DNA from: Parvibaculaceae bacterium
GTDB taxonomy: Bacteria > Pseudomonadota > Alphaproteobacteria > Parvibaculales > Parvibaculaceae
Reading direction: 5' to 3'
NCBI GenBank assembly: GCA_019636015.1
Contig: JAHBYJ010000002.1
Coordinates: 310,001-374,000 of the forward strand
Length of the DNA: 64,000 nt
A program made the translations under genes and the position numbers. Of the stretch, positions 7,527 through 20,106 are shown in pieces. The stretch's first letter is position 1; the number at the start of each line of letters is the position of its first letter. The notes beneath the pieces are model-generated. The model did not search any database. It saw nothing but the letters and a program-made list of their open reading frames with translations, and was not told the DNA's origin.

Positions 7527-9863
7527 ATGACCCCATCCGGTGACCCCTTCGATCTCGGGAACATTCCCGAGGAAACGACGGCCCGCACGACGAGCGAGCA
7601 GGCCGTCGCTGCCATGCGCGCGCCCTATCTCGAAGGGCTGAACGCCGAGCAGCGCGAGGCCGTGGAGTCGCTCGACGGCCCCGTGCTTGTGCTGGCGGGC
7701 GCCGGCACCGGCAAGACCCGCGTGCTGACGACGCGGCTTGCCCATCTCCTTGCCACGCGCCGCGCCTGGCCCGGCCAGATCCTCGCCGTGACCTTCACCA
7801 ACAAGGCCGCCCGGGAAATGCATGAGCGCATCGGCGCGCTGATCGGCGGTGCGGTCGAGGGCATGCAATGGCTCGGCACCTTCCATGCGCTGGGTGCCAA
7901 GATGCTCCGCCGCCATGCGGAACTCGCAGGGCTGCGGCCCGACTTCACCATTCTCGATGCCGACGACCAGCAGCGCCTGATGAAGCAGATCATCCAGGCC
8001 GAAGGCATCGACGAGAAGCGCTGGCCCGCCCGCCAGCTCGCCGCCCATATCGATGGCTGGAAGAACCGGGGGCTCACGCCCGAGAAAGTGCCCGCCGGCG
8101 AGGCGCAGGCCTTCGCAAACGGAAAGGGCGGCGAGCTCTACGCTGCCTATCAGGCCCGCCTCAAGGTGCTGAACGCCGCCGACTTCGGCGACTTGCTGCT
8201 CGAGGTGCTGCGCATCTTCCAGGAACATCCGGAAGTGCTGGCCGAATGGCAGAGCCGTTTCAAATACATGCTGGTGGACGAATATCAGGACACCAATGTC
8301 GCGCAATATCTCTGGCTCCGCCTGCTCGCACAGAAGCATAAAAACATCTGCTGCGTTGGCGACGACGACCAGTCGATCTATGGCTGGCGCGGCGCGGAAG
8401 TGGACAACATTCTCCGCTTCGAAAAGGATTTTCCGGGCGCCAAGGTGATCCGCCTCGAAAGGAACTATCGCTCGACGGCGAATATTCTCGGCGCCGCTTC
8501 GGGCCTCATCGCCGCCAATGAACAGCGCCTCGGCAAGACGCTCTGGACCGAAGCGAACGACAATGAAGGCGAGAAGATCAAGATCGCCTCCTATTGGGAT
8601 GGCGAGGAAGAAGCCCGCGCCGTCGCCGAGGAAGTGGAACAGTTGCAGCGGCAGGGTCATTTGCTGCGCGACATGGCGATCCTGGTCCGCGCGTCGTTCC
8701 AGATGCGCGAATTCGAAGACCGCTTCATCAATCTCGGCATCCCTTACCGCGTCGTCGGGGGCCCGCGCTTCTATGAGCGCGCTGAAATCCGCGATGCCAA
8801 TGCCTATCTCCGCCTGATCGCGCAACCGGATGACGACCTCGCCTTCGAGCGCATCGTCAACAGGCCGCGTCGTGGCATCGGCGATGTCGCGCTGCAGACG
8901 GTGCACAGGCTCGCCCGCGCGGAAAACACCTCGCTCTATCGCGCCTCCAAGATGATCGTGACGACGGAGGAGCTGAAGCCCGCCGCACGCCGCGCGCTTT
9001 CAGGTTTCATCGAGATGATGGAACGCTGGCGCGCCCTCGTCACCGGCATGCCGCATACCGAGCTCGCCGAAATCGTGCTGGATGAATCCGGCTATACCGA
9101 GATGTGGCAGAACGACAAATCGGCCGACGCGCCCGGCAAGCTCGACAATCTGAAGGAACTTATCCGCTCGATGGAGCATTTCGAGACGCTGGCCGGCTAT
9201 CTCGAACATATCTCCCTCGTCATGGAGATCGAGCAGAACGAAACCGCCGACAAGATCAACCTGATGACGCTGCACAGCGCCAAGGGCCTCGAATTCGACA
9301 CGGTGTTCCTTCCCGGCTGGGAAGAAGGTCTTTTCCCGCATCAGCGTTCGCTCGATGAAAACGGCATTGCGGGGCTCGAGGAAGAGCGCCGCCTCGCCTA
9401 TGTCGGCATCACGCGCGCGAAGAAACGCGCCCTGATTTCCTTCGCCGCGAACCGCCGCGTCCATGCGCTCTGGCAAAGCTCCATCCCGTCCCGCTTCGTG
9501 GACGAACTGCCGAAGCACCATGTCGAGGTGACGGAAAGCGCAATGGCGGGTTCGAGCTATCAGAACTACGGCCAGAGCCGCTTTGCAAAGGATTTCGCCA
9601 GCGGCAGCGACTATTCGAGCCCGGGCTGGCGCCGCGCGCAGGCAAACGCCGAAATCCGCACGAAGCCGCCCGCCTATGAAGCCCATGCCGATCTCGTCGC
9701 GACTTCCGATCCGTCGGCTGCAAGCTATGGCAAGGGCGAGCGCGTCTTCCACCAGAAATTCGGTTACGGCCATGTCACCGAAATCGACGGCAATAAACTC
9801 ACCGTCGAATTCGACAAGGCCGGCCGCAAGAAGGTGATCGACAGTTTTCTGGAGCGGGTGTGA
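7527..9863 (+). CDS. UvrD/PcrA-type ATP-dependent DNA helicase
   Basis: About 778 residues from ATG 7527. An in-frame ATG at 7464 lies inside the repeat and is less likely. SF1 helicase motifs in order: LNAEQREAVESLDGPVLVLAGAGTGKTRVL (Q motif and I), VTFTNKAAREM (Ia), DEYQDTN (II), GDDDQSIYGWRGAE (III), LERNYRS (IV), LMTLHSAKGLEFDTVFLPGWEEGLFP (V) and YVGITRAKKR (VI). The C-terminus, GERVFHQKFGYGHVTEIDGNKLTVEFD, is the Tudor-like fold of PcrA/UvrD that contacts RNA polymerase. It is a 3'-5' helicase in nucleotide-excision and mismatch repair. It overlaps prmA by 4 nt. Confidence 0.93.
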   Translation: MTPSGDPFDLGNIPEETTARTTSEQAVAAMRAPYLEGLNAEQREAVESLDGPVLVLAGAGTGKTRVLTTRLAHLLATRRAWPGQILAVTFTNKAAREMHERIGALIGGAVEGMQWLGTFHALGAKMLRRHAELAGLRPDFTILDADDQQRLMKQIIQAEGIDEKRWPARQLAAHIDGWKNRGLTPEKVPAGEAQAFANGKGGELYAAYQARLKVLNAADFGDLLLEVLRIFQEHPEVLAEWQSRFKYMLVDEYQDTNVAQYLWLRLLAQKHKNICCVGDDDQSIYGWRGAEVDNILRFEKDFPGAKVIRLERNYRSTANILGAASGLIAANEQRLGKTLWTEANDNEGEKIKIASYWDGEEEARAVAEEVEQLQRQGHLLRDMAILVRASFQMREFEDRFINLGIPYRVVGGPRFYERAEIRDANAYLRLIAQPDDDLAFERIVNRPRRGIGDVALQTVHRLARAENTSLYRASKMIVTTEELKPAARRALSGFIEMMERWRALVTGMPHTELAEIVLDESGYTEMWQNDKSADAPGKLDNLKELIRSMEHFETLAGYLEHISLVMEIEQNETADKINLMTLHSAKGLEFDTVFLPGWEEGLFPHQRSLDENGIAGLEEERRLAYVGITRAKKRALISFAANRRVHALWQSSIPSRFVDELPKHHVEVTESAMAGSSYQNYGQSRFAKDFASGSDYSSPGWRRAQANAEIRTKPPAYEAHADLVATSDPSAASYGKGERVFHQKFGYGHVTEIDGNKLTVEFDKAGRKKVIDSFLERV

Positions 9864-10798
9864 GAGTGACCCCCCTCTGGAAATTCTCCTTCACCGTGCC
9901 CTATGAAGCCGTCGACGCCTTCTCCGACGCGCTTGAAGCGGCGATCTTCCCGGAAGCGCTTGCCGTATCGACATGCGAGGCCGAGCCCGGCTCCTCGCCA
10001 CTCGTGAAAACGGCCTCGGAATGGAACGAGGTGGAAGCGCACGGGATATGGCGAGTCGAGGCGCTCTATGATGAAGAGCCAGCCCTCGAGACACTCCGCA
10101 AGCTGATTGAAGACGTACAATCGGAAACCGGCATAGAACCCGCCGCCCTCGCCGTCGAGCCCTTGCCCGACGAAGACTGGGTGACCCGCTCTCTGGAAGG
10201 GCTGGAGCCCGTCCGCGCCGGCCGCTTCTTCGTCTATGGTAGCCATGATGCGGACAAGGTGCCCGCAGGCGCGATCCCCCTCCTCGTCGATGCAGGGCAG
10301 GCCTTCGGCACCGGCCACCACGAAACGACCTCGGGCTGCCTCGAATATATCTCTGAGCTCGTGACGCCTGGCCGCCCCATCAATGCCCTAGATATCGGCA
10401 CGGGCACCGGCGTCCTCGCCATCGCCATCGCCAAGCTCGCCCGCGTGAATGTGCTCGCCTCCGATATAGACCCCGTGGCCGTGAAGGTTACGCGCGCCAA
10501 TGCCCGGGCGAATGGCGTCGGCCCCTTCGTCACGGCCGTCACGGCCAGGGGCTTCGGCCACACCGCCCTTGCCGCCCGCGCGCCCTACGATCTTATCGTG
10601 GCGAATATCCTCGCCCGCCCCCTGGTCTCGCTCGCCCCCGCCTTCCGCGCCCATCTCAGGCCCGGCGGCACGCTGATCCTCTCGGGCACCCTTCGCACGC
10701 AGGAAACGATGGTGGCGGGCGCCATGCGGCTTCAGGGCTTCCGCCTCGTCTCCCGCAAGCCGAAGGGCGACTGGGTGACGCTCCGCATGGCGCGCTAG
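9860..10798 (+). CDS. prmA: Ribosomal protein L11 methyltransferase
   Basis: 312 residues, GTG start overlapping the helicase stop (GTGA); a second GTG two codons on is also possible. The N-terminal domain that grips L11 is followed by the SAM-binding Rossmann core: FGTGHHETT, LDIGTGTGVLAIAIAKL (motif I), ASDIDPVAVKVTRANARANGV and the diagnostic YDLIVANILARPL. PrmA trimethylates several amino groups of ribosomal protein L11. Coupling to a UvrD gene and an adjacent aminopeptidase P gene is a common alphaproteobacterial arrangement. Confidence 0.93.
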   Translation: MRVTPLWKFSFTVPYEAVDAFSDALEAAIFPEALAVSTCEAEPGSSPLVKTASEWNEVEAHGIWRVEALYDEEPALETLRKLIEDVQSETGIEPAALAVEPLPDEDWVTRSLEGLEPVRAGRFFVYGSHDADKVPAGAIPLLVDAGQAFGTGHHETTSGCLEYISELVTPGRPINALDIGTGTGVLAIAIAKLARVNVLASDIDPVAVKVTRANARANGVGPFVTAVTARGFGHTALAARAPYDLIVANILARPLVSLAPAFRAHLRPGGTLILSGTLRTQETMVAGAMRLQGFRLVSRKPKGDWVTLRMAR

Positions 10799-10849
10799 CT
10801 CGCCGCCAGCCCCATTGCCCCGGCCCCGGCCGCCTCTTACATTCATTCC

Positions 10850-12664
10850 ATGTTCCAGACCTATGACGACACAGCCAATCCGGCCCTCGGCAAGGCCCGC
10901 GCCGCAAAACTCCGCGACGAGCTTGCCCGCCGCGGCCTCGACGGCTTCCTCATCCCCCGTGCCGACGAGCATCAGGGCGAATATGTGCCGCCCCATGCCG
11001 AGCGCCTGCGCTGGCTGACGGGCTTCAACGGCTCGGCCGGCATGGCCGTGGTGCTGCGTGACCGCGCGGCGATCTTCGTCGATGGCCGCTACACGCTTCA
11101 GGTCCGCCACCAGGTCGATCTCGACACATTCGAGGCAAAGCACCTGATCGAGGAGCCGCCGTCGCGCTGGATCGAGGAAAATCTGCCGAAAGGCGCGAAG
11201 CTCGCTTACGACCCCTGGCTGCACACGATCGACAGCGTGGCGCGCCTCCGCGCTGCCGCCGAAAAGGCAGGCGGCTCACTCGTCCCCGTCGACACGAACC
11301 CCCTCGATGCGGTCTGGGACGACCAGCCGGAGCCGCCGCGCGCGCAGGTCGCACCCCACCCGATCGAATTCGCGGGCGAACCGGCGTCCGACAAGATACG
11401 CCGCCTCGCCAGCAATCTTATGTCGGGCGACGCCGACACCGCCGTCCTCACCATGCCGGATTCGATCGCATGGCTTTTCAATATTCGAGGGAAGGACGTA
11501 CCGCACACGCCGCTGCCGCTCTCCTTCGCGCTGCTCCATGAAGACGGCCATGCCGAACTCTTCATCGACGAGCGGAAACTCGGCGGCGAGGCCCGCGCCC
11601 ATCTCGGCAATATCGTGACCGTGCATCCGAAGGATGCGCTGGGCAGCGCGCTCGATGCGCTTGGCGCGGCGGGAAAGACCGTGCTGGTCGACCCCGCCAC
11701 CTGCGCCTCGTGGATCGAGGCGCGGCTTTCGGCCGCCGGTGCCGAAGTGAAGCGCGGTGCCGATCCTTGCGAACTGCCGAAAGCGATCAAGAATGACGCC
11801 GAAGTGGCAGGCACGCGCGCGGCCCATCTCCGCGACGGGCAGGCGCTGACGAAATTCCTGGCATGGATCGCGGCGGAAGCGCCGAATGGCACCGTGACCG
11901 AGATCGATGCCGCCAAGCGCCTCGAAACCTTCCGCGCCGAAACCGGCAAGCTGAAGGATGTAAGCTTCGACACGATTTCAGGCGCCGGCGAAAACGGCGC
12001 CATCGTGCATTACCGCGTGACCGAGGGCACCAACCGCAAGCTCAATCCCGGCGAACTCTTCCTCGTCGATTCCGGCGCGCAATATATGGACGGCACGACG
12101 GATGTGACCCGCACCATCGCCATCGGCAAGCCAGGCGCGGAAGAACGCGACCGCTTCACCCGCGTGCTGAAAGGCCATATCGGCATCGCCACCGCCCGCT
12201 TCCCGGAAGGAACCTCGGGCGCGCAGCTCGATGCCTTCGCCCGCATGGCGCTCTGGAAGGCCGGGCTCGACTATGACCACGGCACCGGACATGGCGTCGG
12301 CTCCTATCTGTCGGTTCATGAAGGCCCGCAGCGCATTTCCAAGATGGGCCACCAGCCCTTGAAGCCCGGCATGATCGTCTCGAACGAGCCCGGCTACTAC
12401 AAGACCGGCGCCTATGGCATCCGCATCGAAAATCTCGTCGTGGTGACGCCGCCCGCGCCCATCGAGGGCGGCGAGCGCATGATGCTCGGCTTCGAAACGC
12501 TGACGCTTGCGCCCATCGATCTCGCGCTGGTGGAAAAGAACCTGTTCTCGGAAGAGGAAGTGGCGTGGCTCAACGCCTATCACGCCCGCGTCCGCGCGGC
12601 GCTCTCCCCCGGCCTCGAGGCGGAAACGAAGCGCTGGCTCGACGAGGCAACACGAGCGATTTGA
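10850..12664 (+). CDS. Xaa-Pro aminopeptidase (aminopeptidase P, M24B)
   Basis: 604 residues, the long three-domain form with two creatinase-like N-terminal domains and a pita-bread catalytic domain (from about residue 315). Metal ligands are recognisable: the two Asp in LVDSGAQYMDGTTDVTRT, His in DHGTGHGVGSYLSVHEGP, Glu in VSNEPGYY and Glu in GIRIENLVVV. It would remove N-terminal residues preceding proline, with two Mn or Co ions. No strong Shine-Dalgarno is visible before ATG 10850. Its stop is 3 nt from the end of the convergent GNAT gene. Confidence 0.92.
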   Translation: MFQTYDDTANPALGKARAAKLRDELARRGLDGFLIPRADEHQGEYVPPHAERLRWLTGFNGSAGMAVVLRDRAAIFVDGRYTLQVRHQVDLDTFEAKHLIEEPPSRWIEENLPKGAKLAYDPWLHTIDSVARLRAAAEKAGGSLVPVDTNPLDAVWDDQPEPPRAQVAPHPIEFAGEPASDKIRRLASNLMSGDADTAVLTMPDSIAWLFNIRGKDVPHTPLPLSFALLHEDGHAELFIDERKLGGEARAHLGNIVTVHPKDALGSALDALGAAGKTVLVDPATCASWIEARLSAAGAEVKRGADPCELPKAIKNDAEVAGTRAAHLRDGQALTKFLAWIAAEAPNGTVTEIDAAKRLETFRAETGKLKDVSFDTISGAGENGAIVHYRVTEGTNRKLNPGELFLVDSGAQYMDGTTDVTRTIAIGKPGAEERDRFTRVLKGHIGIATARFPEGTSGAQLDAFARMALWKAGLDYDHGTGHGVGSYLSVHEGPQRISKMGHQPLKPGMIVSNEPGYYKTGAYGIRIENLVVVTPPAPIEGGERMMLGFETLTLAPIDLALVEKNLFSEEEVAWLNAYHARVRAALSPGLEAETKRWLDEATRAI

Positions 12665-12667
12665 TAC

Positions 12668-13876
12668 CTACTTCCGCAGCTTCTGCCTGATCTTCAGCGG
12701 CAGCCGCTCGAAGAGCCGCTTCGCTGCAGGCCTTGCCCAGGCGGCAACGGCAAGCGAGAGATAGCCGCTCCAGCCGAGCACGATGCCGTAGTCATGCACG
12801 GCGATGCGCGTATTGCTCCAGGCGAGCTTGTACTCGTCGGCCGGCGGCATCGGGTCGTATTCCGCAATGCCCTGTGCCACGCAATCGCGGATCGTGAGTT
12901 CCGTCACCACGAAGCCGGGGCTGTGCTTTGCAAAGTCGGGGGCGAAAGTACCCATATAGGCATAATGCCTGCCGCCACGCCGGAAGCCGATTTCGATGGC
13001 CGCCGTCTCGCCATCGACGGAGAGATGCGATACCGCAAGCCCCGACGATATCGTCGCATCGCCCGCAAATCCGGTAAGACACTCTTCCATGCGGTTGTCG
13101 TTGAAGGCGCGGCCATAAAGCCCGCGCGCCGCAAGCCACTCGCGCTTGAAGGCAAAGGCCTTGGCGACAAGCGCCGCCGCTTCCCGCCCCGGCCCCACGA
13201 TCTCGAAATTCATGCCGCCCATCGAGTCGAATTTGCGCATCCGCTTGGCGTTCCGCCTGGCAAGCGGCCAGTCCTCGGCCAGAAATCCGTCAAGGCCGCT
13301 ATAGGCCGTCGTGTCGAGCACCGGCGTTTCGGCGGCAGGGCCGAGCGCAATGCCGCGCCGCGCCGCCCAGGCTCCAATCGCGCTGTCCGCACGAAGCCCG
13401 CGCAGGCAGAGAAAACCGATATCGTCCTGCCGGCCGATTTCCGCGAAGGCCGCTTCGATCCATTCCTCACGGACCGGTCCTTCCACGGCGATCACATCCC
13501 CATATTGGCCGATCGGGTCGCCCGCCCAGCAGGCGATCCGTCCGAAAGGCCTCGTTTCGATGGCCAGCGGCCAGACGAGCACGAGCTCCCCCCGGCGCCG
13601 CACGGTGACCACGCGCAGCTCGTTTCGCGCATCCGCGAAATGCCGCTCCCAGGCAAGAATGAGGTCGCAGGACTGGAAGACCGTGCCGGCGTCTGGCTGC
13701 TGCGCCTCGAGGGCCCGCCACTCCGGCGCAATTGCGTGGATCTCGGGGCCGGAATAGCTTGAGACCTCGATGCCGGCCGGGAGGGCCTTCTCCCGCCCGC
13801 GCGTCAGCGCCGCGCCAGCCGCATAGATCAGCTGGTCGAGCACAAGCGCGTCCTGAAGGAACAGAATGGCTTCCAT
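12668..13876 (-). CDS. CelD/BcsL-type GNAT acetyltransferase (FemAB-like)
   Basis: 402 residues. After about 35 residues, EVSSYSGPEIHAIAPEWRALEAQ begins an Acetyltransf_6 (CelD-like) region, with FQSCDLILAWERHF and VVTVRRRGELVLVWPLAIE. The second GNAT half contains FKREWLAARGLYGRAF, VDGETAAIEIGFRRGGRHYAYMGTFAPDFAKHSPG and YDPMPPADEYKLAWSN, as in proteins tied to exopolysaccharide or cell-wall modification. GGAGAG lies just before the ATG. The acceptor is unknown. It is a single gene, convergent with the peptidase and 99 nt after the end of ligA. Confidence 0.8.
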   Translation of the reverse strand: MEAILFLQDALVLDQLIYAAGAALTRGREKALPAGIEVSSYSGPEIHAIAPEWRALEAQQPDAGTVFQSCDLILAWERHFADARNELRVVTVRRRGELVLVWPLAIETRPFGRIACWAGDPIGQYGDVIAVEGPVREEWIEAAFAEIGRQDDIGFLCLRGLRADSAIGAWAARRGIALGPAAETPVLDTTAYSGLDGFLAEDWPLARRNAKRMRKFDSMGGMNFEIVGPGREAAALVAKAFAFKREWLAARGLYGRAFNDNRMEECLTGFAGDATISSGLAVSHLSVDGETAAIEIGFRRGGRHYAYMGTFAPDFAKHSPGFVVTELTIRDCVAQGIAEYDPMPPADEYKLAWSNTRIAVHDYGIVLGWSGYLSLAVAAWARPAAKRLFERLPLKIRQKLRK

Positions 13877-13975
13877 GACTCTCCGCCCGGCGCCGGAAGG
13901 TCCGGCCGATGGTGAAATCCCAGTGTCGCCCGAAGAGGGTTAAAATCGTCTGACCATTTGCACCGAAACGGGGCC

Positions 13976-17807
<3,832 letters not shown>

Positions 17808-17839
17808 GAAACACGCCTTCTATGGATTGAACCGGAAGA

Positions 17840-18712
17840 TCAGAAAACGCTGTTCCACGCCCGGCTGATCCATGAGTCCTTGTTCTCGACAGGCTCCAGA
17901 CCTTCATTCGCAAGCAGCGCATAGCTGTCTTCATACCAGTCGCTGCCCGGGAAGTTGTAGCCGAGAATGGCGGCCGCGGTCTGCGCCTCGGTGGTGACGC
18001 CGAGCGAAAGATAGGCCTCCGTCAGGCGCTCCAGCGCCTCGGGCGTATGCGTCGTCGTCTGGTACTTTTCGATGACGATGCGGAAGCGGTTGATCGCGGC
18101 CACGAAATCGCGCCGCTTGAGATAATAGCGGCCGATCTCCATTTCCTTGCCCGCGAGATGGTCATAGGTGAGATCGATCTTGAGCCGCGCGTCGCGCGAA
18201 TATTCGCTCTGCGGGAAGCGGCGCACCAGCTCGGTGAACGAAGCGAGCGCATTCTCGGTCATCCTCTGGTCGCGGCCCACATCCGAGATTTGCTCGTAGT
18301 AGGAAAGACCGATCAGGTAGTAGGCATAGGGAACGTCGCGATTGCTTGGATGCAGCGAGATGAAACGCTGCGCACTGAGGATCGCTTCGTTGTACTGGTT
18401 CACCTTGTAGTTCGCATAGGCGTTCATCAGCATGGAACGCCGTGCCCATTCCGAATAGGGATGCTGCCGCTCGACCTCGTCGAACTCCTTGGTCGCCTGC
18501 AGATAGCGCCCGGCTTCCATATGGTCCATAGCGGTGTTGTAGATCTGCTCGACGGGCCGCTCTTCATAGGGCAGTTCGTCGTTGGACGAACACCCGGCCA
18601 GACCTGCCACGGCAAGAAGTGCGGTGCCCGCGGCAAGGGCGCGGAGCGAGCGGAAACGGAAACGACGGAAGGTCAACCGGGCCTCACGCATTCGGGCAAA
18701 GTCCATTTTCAT
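17840..18712 (-). CDS. bamD: Outer membrane protein assembly factor BamD (lipoprotein)
   Basis: 290 residues from ATG 18712; a longer frame to 18772 adds 20 unlikely residues. The N-terminus is basic (RLTFRRFRFRSLR), then LLAVAGLAGC places the lipobox Cys at residue 41. TPR repeats follow (NTAMDHMEAGRYLQATKEFDEVERQHPYSEWARRS, NEAILSAQRFISLHPSNRDVPYAYYLIGLSYYEQI), ending with AILGYNFPGSDWYEDSYALL. BamD is the essential lipoprotein of the beta-barrel assembly machine. About 185 nt separate it from lpxC, including the lpxC terminator, so it probably has its own promoter. Confidence 0.94.
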   Translation of the reverse strand: MKMDFARMREARLTFRRFRFRSLRALAAGTALLAVAGLAGCSSNDELPYEERPVEQIYNTAMDHMEAGRYLQATKEFDEVERQHPYSEWARRSMLMNAYANYKVNQYNEAILSAQRFISLHPSNRDVPYAYYLIGLSYYEQISDVGRDQRMTENALASFTELVRRFPQSEYSRDARLKIDLTYDHLAGKEMEIGRYYLKRRDFVAAINRFRIVIEKYQTTTHTPEALERLTEAYLSLGVTTEAQTAAAILGYNFPGSDWYEDSYALLANEGLEPVENKDSWISRAWNSVF

Positions 18713-18845
18713 AACAATTCCGGCCGCACGGCGCGGATCTCGGCCCCGAAGCGGCCGAGTCGCGCGGCACAAGGCCGATCCGGCCCCTTTTCTAGCCCAA
18801 TAAGGGGCGAGAGGCCATAGTCGCCAGAGCCCCTGCCCTTCAATG

Positions 18846-18869
18846 AAAAAGGGCGCCCGAAAGCGCCCT
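18846..18869 (-). terminator. Intrinsic terminator after lpxC
   Basis: On the minus strand, AGGGCGC-TTTCGG-GCGCCCT is followed directly by TTTTT-CATTG: a GC-rich 7-bp stem, 6-nt loop and T-run. A second hairpin, ATTGAAGCG-TAT-CGCTTCAAT (18880-18900), overlaps the lpxC stop codon just upstream. Together they should end the lpxC transcript before bamD. Confidence 0.85.
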
Positions 18870-18895
18870 CGATTTCATGATTGAAGCGATACGCT

Positions 18896-19894
18896 TCAAT
18901 CGGCGGGAATGGCGGCAAGCTCGGCATGCCGGGGGGCCGCTTGCCGGGCTGCTTCCGAATATTCGACGATTTCCCAGGCCGAACGGTCCGCCATAAGCGC
19001 CCGCAGCACGCGGTTGTTCATCGCATGGCCGGCCCGCGAGCCCTCGTAGCGGCCGATCAGCGGCATGCCGGAAAGCGCAAGGTCGCCCACCGCGTCGAGC
19101 AGCTTGTGGCGCACGAACTCGTCTTCGTAGCGCAGGCCCTCCTCATTGAGGATGGCATGGGTATCGACCACCACCGCGTTTTCGAGCGAGCCGCCCTTGG
19201 CAAGGCCCACAGCCCACATCGCCTCGATATCCTTGCGCAGGCAGAAGGTGCGCGCGCGGAGAATGTCCTCGGCAAAGAAAGGATCGTGAAGATCGGCTTC
19301 GATCTCCTGATGACCGATTACCTCATTGTCGAAATCGATCTCGAAGAAGAGCTTGAAGCCCTCGCCCGGCAGAAGCGCGGCGCGCTTCAGACCGTCCTCG
19401 ATGACGACCGGCTTCAGAATGCGGATCGCCTTGCGCGGCGCATCGAGCTTTTCAAGCCCCGCCGCTTCGATCGTCTCGATGAAGATTTCGCTGCTGCCGT
19501 CGAGCACGGGCACTTCCGCCGCGTCGATCTCGACCAGTGCATTGTCGACGCCGAGCGCGGAAAAGGCCGCCATCAGATGTTCGATGGTGCTGACCGTCGT
19601 GCCGGCAGCATTGCCGATGGCGGTCGAGAGCGTCGTATCCGCGACATGGTCGTAGACAGCCGGAATGTCCGAAACCTCGCGCCCTTGGGCCACGAGATCG
19701 GTGCGCCGGAACACGATGCCCCGGTCGGCTTCCGCGGGGTGCAGCACCATGTGGATAGCCGCGCCGCTATGAAGCCCCACGCCGTCGATGACAACGGGGC
19801 GCGCCAGCGTCTTCTGCGGAAAGGCAATCGCCCGCACGCGACGGTCGCGCCGGACGTTTTCCAGCATGATGGCTTCGAACTCTGATTTCGGCAC
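18896..19894 (-). CDS. lpxC: UDP-3-O-acyl-N-acetylglucosamine deacetylase
   Basis: About 332 residues. GVGLHSGAAIHMVLHPAEADRGIVFRR is the LpxC N-terminal signature. STIEHLMAAFSALGVDNALVEIDAAEVPVLDGSS contains the zinc His (EHLMAA) and the catalytic region. The distal zinc ligands lie in FVRHKLLDAVGDLAL, and YEGSRAGHAMNN contains the catalytic His. It carries out the committed step of lipid A synthesis. Start choice: GTG 19894 has AAAGG 8 nt upstream; ATG 19867 is in frame but lacks a good ribosome-binding site; the frame extends to 19978 without one. An AT-rich leader with two CAGT-N5-ACTG dyads lies upstream. Confidence 0.94.
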   Translation of the reverse strand: MPKSEFEAIMLENVRRDRRVRAIAFPQKTLARPVVIDGVGLHSGAAIHMVLHPAEADRGIVFRRTDLVAQGREVSDIPAVYDHVADTTLSTAIGNAAGTTVSTIEHLMAAFSALGVDNALVEIDAAEVPVLDGSSEIFIETIEAAGLEKLDAPRKAIRILKPVVIEDGLKRAALLPGEGFKLFFEIDFDNEVIGHQEIEADLHDPFFAEDILRARTFCLRKDIEAMWAVGLAKGGSLENAVVVDTHAILNEEGLRYEDEFVRHKLLDAVGDLALSGMPLIGRYEGSRAGHAMNNRVLRALMADRSAWEIVEYSEAARQAAPRHAELAAIPAD

Positions 19895-19982
19895 TCTGAA
19901 CACCTTTAGATACCCCCAGCAAACCTGCCCCCTCCGGTCCGCTTCGAAGTTTCTATCAGCGCGCAGAATCTCGCTCAAATAA

Positions 19983-20029
19983 CAGTTTCTTACTGAATGT
20001 TACGGTTGGAAGCGGTCAGTAAGATACTG
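19983..20029. promoter_or_regulatory. Twin CAGT-N5-ACTG dyads upstream of lpxC
   Basis: CAGT-TTCTT-ACTG (19983-19995) and CAGT-AAGAT-ACTG (20017-20029) have the same half-sites and spacing and lie 34 bp apart. They are in an AT-rich stretch between the ftsZ terminator and lpxC that must contain the lpxC promoter. No clear -35/-10 pair can be assigned. The binding protein is unknown and chance is possible. Confidence 0.35.
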
Positions 20030-20081
20030 ATTCAAAAGAGAAAACCCGTCCGCCCGGAAATCGTTCCGAACGGACGGGTTT
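20030..20081 (-). terminator. Intrinsic terminator after ftsZ
   Basis: Reading the minus strand, AAACCCGTCCG (20081-20071), an inner CGGAA/TTCCG stem, then CGGACGGGTTT (20052-20042) are followed by TCTCTTTTGAATC. The long GC stem with a pyrimidine-rich tail 26 nt after the ftsZ stop is a convincing end of the dcw transcript. Confidence 0.88.
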
Positions 20082-20106
20082 ACGCTTGTAACGAGCCTCT
20101 CCGTGC

